A DNA stretch of 8,125 nt from Anaerolineae bacterium (GTDB lineage: Bacteria; Chloroflexota; Anaerolineae; UBA1429): NCBI GenBank assembly GCA_007118555.1, contig SKRJ01000019.1, positions 1-8,125 of the forward strand, written 5' to 3'. The notes under the pieces were generated by a model, which searched no databases, was not told the DNA's origin, and was given only the letters and a program-made list of their open reading frames with translations. Every line of letters begins with the position of its first letter. Positions within the stretch are counted from its first letter, which is position 1. A program made the position numbers and the translations under genes. Positions 1 to 5,060 of the stretch are shown piece by piece.

Positions 1-423
1 GAGACGGTTCGAGCCGTGTCGCTCTTTGCCCAGGAGATCATGGGCTCCTTCCTGCGGCTGACGGCGCAACGGGCCCAGTTGGAGGCGCTACAGGAGCGGA
101 TCATGATCGCGCAGCAAAAGCTCGACGTCACCTCTGCCGACGATCAGACAGCCATGTCAGAGGCACGGGCCGAGCTGCTGGCTGTCGAGGGTGAGTTTGT
201 CATGGCGCAGATGGAGGTCATGAACAACAGCATGGCCGAGGTGGCCCGGCTGGATGAGCTGCTGGTTCCGGTCATTGGCCAGATGCGCACCGAGCTCGGG
301 CTCGCCTTTGACGAGACGTTTCAGCGCCAACTGGTGCAAGAAGGCCACGAGAAGCTGGCCGCCTTTTTCGGCGAGTTTGCCAGCGGCATGCAATCCTACT
401 ATCAGACGGACGAGAGCGAGTAG
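1..423 (+). CDS. Helical coiled-coil-like protein of unknown function, 5' end outside window
   Basis: The frame is open from the first base to a TAG at 421-423. A GTG at 16 could be the start (135 residues), but no good ribosome binding site precedes it and the five upstream codons read on without a stop, so the gene more likely begins outside the window. The visible protein is almost wholly helix-forming. It is rich in Ala, Leu, Glu and Gln, with heptad-like spacing around residues 12-40 and 48-85 (counted from the GTG), and ends in an acidic tail (TDESE). There is no Cys, no signal peptide and no membrane segment. It lies 7 bases before the membrane protease gene and is probably co-transcribed with it and the kinase-like gene. 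I do not recognise the family; a scaffold or regulatory role would be a guess. Confidence 0.65.
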   Translation, partial: ETVRAVSLFAQEIMGSFLRLTAQRAQLEALQERIMIAQQKLDVTSADDQTAMSEARAELLAVEGEFVMAQMEVMNNSMAEVARLDELLVPVIGQMRTELGLAFDETFQRQLVQEGHEKLAAFFGEFASGMQSYYQTDESE

Positions 424-430
424 TCCGGCC

Positions 431-1216
431 ATGCAGATCTGGATGCACGTGGTCCTGTTTGGGGTGACGGGCCTGGCGATCTACCTGGGCATCTACCATG
501 GTGTGCCCTGGCTGCTTCGAAGGAACGTGCCGCTCCTGGTCGCCTTTTTTCTCTTTCTCTGGCTGCCCGTCATGCCGCTGCTGCCTCTCTCCCTCTATCT
601 CTATGCAACGGTCGAGGGCGGGCAGCTCTCCCTCGCCGAGGTGGCTCAGCGTTTTCGCCTGACGCCTATCCAGGGTCGCGAGTGGCTCTGGGTTGGGGCG
701 GCGGTGCTGGTCACCGCGCTGGCCGACGAGTTGCTCCAGCCGATCGGCAAGGCGCTTGCCAGGCACAGGTTGTTTGCGCCGCCGTCGTGGCTGCCCGCTC
801 CGTTCAACCCCCTGGCAGAGCTGCGCCTCCCGCCCGTCGATTTCATGGGCGCTCGCCTCAAGGGCAACTGGGCCCTCTTGCTGGCATTCATCCCCCTACA
901 CCTGCTGGCCATGTTCAGCGAAGAGATGATGTGGCGGGGCTACCTGCTGCCCCTGCAGATCGAGGCGCTGGGCGGTTGGGCCTGGGTGTTCAACGGCCTC
1001 TTGTGGGCCTGGCTGGTACATGCCGTGCTCAAGTGGCACCTCATCGGCATGCTGCCGGGCATGCTGGCGGCGCCGCTGGTCGCCCAGTACACCCAATCCA
1101 CTACGGCCTCGCTCATCGCTCACGTGGTCCCCAACGCGATGCTGTGGGTGCTCTTGTTGCTGGGGGTGCTGGGGGTACGGGCCCAAGGCTCAGAGCCGGA
1201 TGAGAGGACGGCCTAG
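431..1216 (+). CDS. CPBP/CAAX-type intramembrane metalloprotease
   Basis: The 261-residue protein is very hydrophobic, with about seven likely membrane segments (roughly residues 5-24, 33-58, 83-100, 146-162, 182-198, 205-220 and 236-250). Three motifs of the CPBP (Abi, type II CAAX protease) family are visible in order: EExxxR as Glu164, Glu165 and Arg169 in SEEMMWRG; a second-motif His197 in WLVHA; and HxxxN as His231 and Asn235 in AHVVPN. In the family these form a membrane-embedded active site. Members process prenylated proteins or peptides, or scaffold other proteins; the substrate here is unknown. The Phe usual four residues before the second-motif His is Ala193. The ATG at 431 is preferred because the longer frame upstream would overlap the previous gene extensively and lacks a membrane-protein N terminus. 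The neighbours suggest an operon. Confidence 0.85.
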   Translation: MQIWMHVVLFGVTGLAIYLGIYHGVPWLLRRNVPLLVAFFLFLWLPVMPLLPLSLYLYATVEGGQLSLAEVAQRFRLTPIQGREWLWVGAAVLVTALADELLQPIGKALARHRLFAPPSWLPAPFNPLAELRLPPVDFMGARLKGNWALLLAFIPLHLLAMFSEEMMWRGYLLPLQIEALGGWAWVFNGLLWAWLVHAVLKWHLIGMLPGMLAAPLVAQYTQSTTASLIAHVVPNAMLWVLLLLGVLGVRAQGSEPDERTA

Positions 1217-1232
1217 AGATGCGGGGGGCTGC

Positions 1233-2246
1233 ATGATGCCAGCGCATCCGCGTCTGCAGTCATGGTGGTTTGATGATCCGGCCGATCCCGGACGTCTGCC
1301 GCTGGATGATCCCGATGTGCAACGCCTGATCGATAAGGTCAGCCCCGGGGCGTGCGCGACGGATCTGGGCGGGGTAATGAGCCTGAACGTGGGGTTGGGC
1401 GCGTGTGGGCTGGTAATGCGCGTGCATCAGCCGTTCGTGTCCCGCGCGCGGCTCTTGGCGCTCCAAGCCGTGCGCCAGGCGTTGGATGCCCAGGGCGTCT
1501 TGGCGCCCGCTCCGGTCCCCTGGCAGGGAGCCCCCTTGCTTCGGTGTCGCAACCGCTGGGCCGAGCTAGAGACCCTCCTCCCACACCGCCAGCCACCGCG
1601 CACGTGGGAGGGTTACACGTGGGTGTTCGGCGCACTGGGCGAGCTGGACGCCGTCCTCGCTGGGCTACAGCTCCGGGTTCCCCAACCCCTGGTGGCGACC
1701 TATGCCACGCCGGGCTCGCTGCGCCGCTGGCTCGTCGACACCGAGGAGGCCGTGGCCTCTGACCCACAGGCCTCAGAGAGCGCGGCGCTGCTGCGTACGC
1801 TGGTGGGCCGCCTGAGGCGACAATGGGTGCCCGCCAGGCAGCTTCCGATCCAGTATGTACATGGGGACGGAAGCCCACGCAATATCTGCCGGGCCCCGGA
1901 TGGACGCCCCGTGTACCTCGACTATGGCTTTTTTGCGCGTCGACCGCGTGTCCATGAGCTTGGCTATGCTCTGGCGTTCATGCTCTTTGCCCTGGGCGCC
2001 CACGAGTCGCCGGAGCGGTTCGCCTGGAGCCAAATCCAGGCGCTGATCCGCGCTTACGAGTCGGCGGGCAAACCCCTTTCCGCGCCGGAGCGAGCTGCGC
2101 TTGCCCCCTATACTGCGGCCATCCCCCTCTATGCCGCAGCGTTGGACGGCTATACCGAGGATCCCGCAGGGCGGCTCTGCGCCCGGCTGCCCTTTTTGCG
2201 GCTTAGCGAGTGGCTCCTGACCCACCCCGCTGCCCTGGCAGGGTGA
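1233..2246 (+). CDS. APH/choline-kinase-fold phosphotransferase
   Basis: This 337-residue protein has the C-lobe signature of the aminoglycoside phosphotransferase/choline kinase superfamily. Residues 209-217 read VHGDGSPRN, giving catalytic Asp212 and Mg-binding Asn217. LDYGF follows, with Asp230 as the second metal ligand (DFG equivalent). The N-lobe is short. A Gly-rich stretch (residues 46-59) precedes LVMRVH, where Arg63 stands at or near the usual ATP-anchoring Lys. Such enzymes transfer ATP phosphate to small molecules or proteins; the substrate cannot be inferred, and drug resistance should not be assumed. The start is one of two adjacent ATGs at 1233 and 1236. A G-run at 1223-1228 lies 4 or 7 bases before them, which slightly favours 1236. 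It starts 16 bases after the protease stop, so the two are probably one operon. Confidence 0.8.
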   Translation: MMPAHPRLQSWWFDDPADPGRLPLDDPDVQRLIDKVSPGACATDLGGVMSLNVGLGACGLVMRVHQPFVSRARLLALQAVRQALDAQGVLAPAPVPWQGAPLLRCRNRWAELETLLPHRQPPRTWEGYTWVFGALGELDAVLAGLQLRVPQPLVATYATPGSLRRWLVDTEEAVASDPQASESAALLRTLVGRLRRQWVPARQLPIQYVHGDGSPRNICRAPDGRPVYLDYGFFARRPRVHELGYALAFMLFALGAHESPERFAWSQIQALIRAYESAGKPLSAPERAALAPYTAAIPLYAAALDGYTEDPAGRLCARLPFLRLSEWLLTHPAALAG

Positions 2247-2264
2247 ACGCAGGCACTCACATTT

Positions 2265-2298
2265 GAGGGTACGGCTGTTTTCGCAAAACGGCCCCCTC
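2265..2298 (+). terminator. Strong two-part hairpin after the kinase-like gene, possible terminator
   Basis: GAGGG (2265-2269) pairs with CCCTC (2294-2298). Inside it GGCTGTTTT (2273-2281) pairs with AAAACGGCC (2285-2293) around a CGC loop, with one G-U pair. A three-base bulge (TAC) separates the two stems. It lies 18 bases after the stop codon of the kinase-like gene, the right place for a terminator. No T-run follows on the + strand, so it is not a textbook intrinsic terminator. It could instead stabilise a 3' end or act as an operator or 5' element for the topoisomerase gene. Confidence 0.5.
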
Positions 2299-2308
2299 AT
2301 GGTATCCT
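2280..2308 (+). promoter_or_regulatory. Weak candidate promoter for the topoisomerase gene
   Basis: TTCGCA (2280-2285) and TATCCT (2303-2308) are separated by 17 bases, and each matches the sigma70 consensus at four of six positions. A second -10-like TAGAAT lies at 2310-2315 without a convincing -35 box. The site sits between the hairpin and the TTG start, where a promoter is expected if the hairpin ends upstream transcription. The -35 candidate overlaps the hairpin arm. This is inference from weak matches. Confidence 0.25.
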
Positions 2309-2338
2309 ATAGAATAGCCAGTCACCGAGAGAAAGAGT

Positions 2339-2343
2339 AGAGG
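2339..2343 (+). promoter_or_regulatory. Shine-Dalgarno site supporting a TTG start
   Basis: AGAGG at 2339-2343 lies 6 bases before the TTG at 2350. This spacing supports TTG as the true start of the topoisomerase. The first residues after it (LEHNGV) already align with the start of the conserved eukaryotic topoisomerase I core, so a later start would cut into conserved sequence. Confidence 0.6.
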
Positions 2344-2349
2344 TTCGAT

Positions 2350-4611
2350 TTGCTGGAACAATTGGAACATAATGGCGTCATCGTTCCCGATCCGCCCGAG
2401 CCACCGGGGCTCTCCATTGTGATTCGTGGCCGGCGGATCGCGCTGACGCCCAAACTCGAAGAGATGGCGCTCGCGTGGGCCCGCAAAAAGGACACGCAGT
2501 ACGTCAAGGACGAGGTGTTTGTAAGCAATTTCATGCAGGATTTCACCGAGGCGCTGCGGCTCGAGGGGCTGCTGGACGGACTCGAGGACGCGGACGGCGA
2601 TGATCCTCTGCGCCTCGCTGTCGTCGACTTCAGCGCCTATAACGAGCTGATCGATGAAGAGCGCCGCCAAAAAGAGGCCCTGACCAAAGAAGAGCGCAAG
2701 GAGCAGGCGGCGGCCCGCCGCGTCGTCCGCGAGGAGCTCAAGGAGCGCTATGGCTTTGCCATCGTCAACGGCGAGCGGGTCGAGTTGGGCACCTACATGG
2801 TCGAGCCCAGCGGGATCTTTATGGGCCGCGGTGAGCATCCTTTGCGTGGTCGCTGGAAGGAGGGCGCCAGCCAGGAAGACATCACCCTCAACTATGGGCC
2901 CCATCCGGAGGAGATGGAGGGCAACTGGGCCGAGGTGGTCTGGCAGCCCGAGTCGCTCTGGGTGGCCCGCTGGAAGGACAAGCTCAGCGCCAAGCTCAAG
3001 TACATCTGGCTGAGCGACACGGCCCCCATCAAGCAGCGGCGTGAGCTGGAAAAGTTCGATCAGGCGCTACGCCTCGATGGCGGCCGCCTGCGCCGCGTCC
3101 GGGCCACCATCGAGGAGAGCCTGGGCGCTGAGGGCGCACGCGAACGCATGGTCGCCACGGCCTGCTACCTGATCGACATCCTGTGCCTGCGTGTGGGCGA
3201 CGAAAAGGAGGCTGATGAGGCCGACACCGTCGGCGCCACGACGCTGCGTCCCGAGCATGTGACGTTGCATGACGATGGCAGCGTCGAATTCCGCTTTCTG
3301 GGCAAGGACTCGGTCGAGTGGCACAAGACGATCGAGCCGCCTCGGGTGGTGTACGACAACCTGGCGGAACTGATTCTGCACGCCCGTCCCTCGAGTACCG
3401 CTGCCGATAGCGACAATGGGCGCTGCCTGCCGCAGCTCTTTCCCAATGTGACCAGCCAGAAAGTGAACGCCTTTCTCTCGGACATCGTGCCGGGGCTCTC
3501 GGCCAAGATGTTCCGCACCTACCACGCCACCAAGGTGGTGGAAAAGAGCCTGAACCTGTCCAAGATCCAGCCCGAGCACCCCGAGTATCGTAAATGGAAG
3601 GCGGCGAGCATCGCCAACCTGCGGGCGGCCGAGCTGTGCAACCACACCAAGCAGGCGACCGGCAACTGGGAGCGCACGCAGGAGCGTTACGAGGAGCGGA
3701 TGGCCCGCGCCAAGGAGCGCATCGCCAAGTATCGGGCCCAGGTCCGCGACTATCGCAAGCGGCTGGAGGATCTCAAGGTAGAGGCGGGCGAGGCCGAGGA
3801 AAAGGCGCCCAACCCCGAACGCAAAACCGTCGTGCGCCAGCGCTATGCCAAGCGGCAGGCGACGGCCCGGCGCCGCATCGAGGCCGCGCGCGGACGGTTG
3901 GGGCGCGCACGCGACGCCCTGGGCAAGATCGAGGCCCAGTACGATATCGCCCGGCGCAAACGCTACTGGAACCCCACCACAAGTCTAAAGTCCTATGTGG
4001 ACCCACGCGTCTATCAGCGCTGGGGGCAAAAGGTGGACTATGATGTGCTCAACAGCTTTTACCCCGCCACCCTGCGCCGCAAGTACGCCTGGGTGCAGGA
4101 TCTGATCGATGACGAACTGTTGGACAGCGATCTCGAAATCCGGCCCAGCCTGCCCACCGATCTGATTGCCATCATGGACTTTTTGTACGTGGCGCTGGAC
4201 GAGGGCATACTCAGCAGCCTGCCCCAGGAGCCAGAGGCGCTGGCCGAGCGCCTCATGCCCAACCTCGAGACCGGTTGGCGTGAGACCGTGATTGTCGTAG
4301 ACGACGAGGATCAGGTGGTGGGCCTGGGCTCGTTGGGGCCGGTGCGGATCGAGGGAGAACAGCCGCTGATTGATTGTCTGGCGGTGCTCCATCCCGACTA
4401 TCGGGACGAGGACACGGCGGCGGCCCTGGGCGCTGAGCTGGCGCGGCGGTTTGAACGCTTTGTGCTCCAGTATCCGCGCAAGCGATCCGAAGAGCCCTAT
4501 GCCCTCTCGCCCTGCGAAGCCGATTGGTGCGCCTGCGCCCCCGGCGTCGCCGAGCATCTGGGGCTGGACGAGCAAGAGTCCGTGGCGGAGGAGTTGGCGA
4601 ATCCGGAATAG
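2350..4611 (+). CDS. Eukaryote-type DNA topoisomerase IB fused to a GNAT-like domain
   Basis: This 753-residue protein should relax supercoiled DNA by cutting one strand through a 3'-phosphotyrosine. From memory it aligns along the whole core of human TOP1: LEHNGV near the N terminus, GRGEHP (159-164), LRVGDEKEAD (280-289), FLGKDS (316-321), AKMFRTYHAT (385-394), ELCNH (428-432) and SYVDPR (548-553). The catalytic set is complete: Arg281, Lys319, Arg389, His432 and Tyr549 match human Arg488, Lys532, Arg590, His632 and Tyr723. A basic coiled-coil linker spans about 437-538, and the Tyr domain ends near 590 (KYAWVQDLIDDE). Residues about 596-715 form an extra GNAT-like domain with a weak acetyl-CoA loop. 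Poxvirus-like bacterial enzymes are only about 320-350 residues and lack this linker and N-terminal clamp. The start is TTG with a good ribosome binding site. The acidic zinc-ribbon gene lies downstream. Confidence 0.93.
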   Translation: MLEQLEHNGVIVPDPPEPPGLSIVIRGRRIALTPKLEEMALAWARKKDTQYVKDEVFVSNFMQDFTEALRLEGLLDGLEDADGDDPLRLAVVDFSAYNELIDEERRQKEALTKEERKEQAAARRVVREELKERYGFAIVNGERVELGTYMVEPSGIFMGRGEHPLRGRWKEGASQEDITLNYGPHPEEMEGNWAEVVWQPESLWVARWKDKLSAKLKYIWLSDTAPIKQRRELEKFDQALRLDGGRLRRVRATIEESLGAEGARERMVATACYLIDILCLRVGDEKEADEADTVGATTLRPEHVTLHDDGSVEFRFLGKDSVEWHKTIEPPRVVYDNLAELILHARPSSTAADSDNGRCLPQLFPNVTSQKVNAFLSDIVPGLSAKMFRTYHATKVVEKSLNLSKIQPEHPEYRKWKAASIANLRAAELCNHTKQATGNWERTQERYEERMARAKERIAKYRAQVRDYRKRLEDLKVEAGEAEEKAPNPERKTVVRQRYAKRQATARRRIEAARGRLGRARDALGKIEAQYDIARRKRYWNPTTSLKSYVDPRVYQRWGQKVDYDVLNSFYPATLRRKYAWVQDLIDDELLDSDLEIRPSLPTDLIAIMDFLYVALDEGILSSLPQEPEALAERLMPNLETGWRETVIVVDDEDQVVGLGSLGPVRIEGEQPLIDCLAVLHPDYRDEDTAAALGAELARRFERFVLQYPRKRSEEPYALSPCEADWCACAPGVAEHLGLDEQESVAEELANPE

Positions 4612-4631
4612 GCGGTGCCAGCATTTGATGC

Positions 4632-4661
4632 TTGCCAGAGGCAGGCCATGTCACCTATACT
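4632..4661 (+). promoter_or_regulatory. Sigma70-like promoter of the zinc-ribbon gene
   Basis: TTGCCA (4632-4637) and TATACT (4656-4661) each match the consensus at five of six positions and are 18 bases apart. Transcription would start near 4668, leaving a short leader before the ATG at 4713. This gives the zinc-ribbon gene its own transcription, although read-through from the topoisomerase is also possible since no convincing terminator lies between them. Confidence 0.6.
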
Positions 4662-4666
4662 GGTGA
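4651..4666 (+). promoter_or_regulatory. Inverted repeat framing the -10 box, possible operator
   Basis: TCACC (4651-4655) and GGTGA (4662-4666) are perfect inverted repeats placed exactly on either side of the -10 hexamer TATACT. A dyad at this place could be a repressor binding site. The arms are only five bases, so chance is possible. Confidence 0.3.
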
Positions 4667-4698
4667 GTAGAGACATGGGCCTGCTCATTACTATCACT

Positions 4699-4704
4699 AG
4701 AGGG
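4699..4704 (+). promoter_or_regulatory. Ribosome binding site of the zinc-ribbon gene
   Basis: AGAGGG at 4699-4704 lies 8 bases before the ATG at 4713. It selects that ATG over the out-of-frame ATG at 4705. Confidence 0.6.
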
Positions 4705-4712
4705 ATGATCCC

Positions 4713-5060
4713 ATGCCCCATGCAATTTGCCCGCAGTGTGATGAACAGATTCGCTTTGAGGAGACCCCGGATATCGGGGACATTGTGCGCTGCCCGACCT
4801 GTGACACGCGCCTGGAGGTCGTCGATCTCAACCCCATCGAGCTGGATTGGCCCTGGGAGGGTGAGGAGATCGACGACGACGAGGACGAAGACGAGTTTGG
4901 CGAGGGGTTCGAGTTGTGGGATGGGGACGATGTAGAGCCCGATGACATCGACGATCTGGACGATGATGACGATGATGATCTGGGCATCGAGCTATCATCG
5001 TGGGACAACTGGGACGACGAGGACTTTACTTTTTCGCGCATCAAGCATCTCGACAACTAG
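4713..5060 (+). CDS. LysW-like zinc-ribbon protein with long acidic tail
   Basis: This 115-residue protein starts with a zinc ribbon: CPQC (Cys6, Cys9) and CPTC (Cys27, Cys30), followed by LEVVDLNPIELDW. The pattern CPxC, D-x-G-D-I-V-x-CPxC, LEVVxLxP is that of LysW, the amino-group carrier of lysine/arginine synthesis. True LysW is about 55 residues and ends in EDWGE, whose Glu carries the substrate. This protein continues instead with a tail in which 34 of residues 49-104 are Asp or Glu. No Lys or Arg occurs between Arg33 and Arg109, and several Trp are interspersed. It ends SRIKHLDN. A carrier role is therefore doubtful; a DNA-mimicking, chaperone-like or protein-binding role is inference. 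It follows the topoisomerase gene by about 100 bases, has its own promoter, and its stop overlaps the convergent phage-like gene. Confidence 0.85.
   Translation: MPHAICPQCDEQIRFEETPDIGDIVRCPTCDTRLEVVDLNPIELDWPWEGEEIDDDEDEDEFGEGFELWDGDDVEPDDIDDLDDDDDDDLGIELSSWDNWDDEDFTFSRIKHLDN
4872..4979 (+). repeat. Acidic-codon low-complexity DNA (GAC/GAT/GAG runs)
   Basis: Two in-frame trinucleotide tracts encode acidic runs in the zinc-ribbon protein: GAC/GAG/GAA codons at 4872-4895 and seven GAC/GAT codons at 4959-4979. The codons are mixed, not identical, which suggests selection for acidic residues and not a recent slippage expansion. The tracts could still vary in length between strains. Confidence 0.5.

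Noticed and set aside
254..430. Upstream extension of the CPBP protease reading frame
   Set aside because: It overlaps the preceding gene in another frame, is Arg/Ser/Pro-rich shadow sequence, and precedes a natural hydrophobic N terminus at the ATG at 431.
1020..1232. Upstream extension of the kinase-like reading frame
   Set aside because: It lies inside the protease gene, reads as Cys/Trp/Arg-rich shadow sequence, and the ATG pair at 1233/1236 follows a plausible ribosome binding G-run.
1233..2246. Aminoglycoside resistance gene
   Set aside because: The APH-fold catalytic motif is shared by many kinases of small molecules. Nothing visible assigns an antibiotic substrate.
2257..2904. 215-codon open frame on the - strand over the topoisomerase start
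   Set aside because: It is antisense to strongly conserved topoisomerase sequence and shows no family motif.
4620..4632. AGCAT-TTG-ATGCT hairpin as terminator of the topoisomerase gene
   Set aside because: The stem has only five pairs, no T-run follows, and it overlaps the -35 box of the next promoter.
4713..5060. Annotation as true LysW of lysine synthesis
   Set aside because: The protein is twice the usual length, lacks the C-terminal EDWGE attachment Glu, and no LysX, LysZ, LysY, LysJ or LysK genes are nearby.
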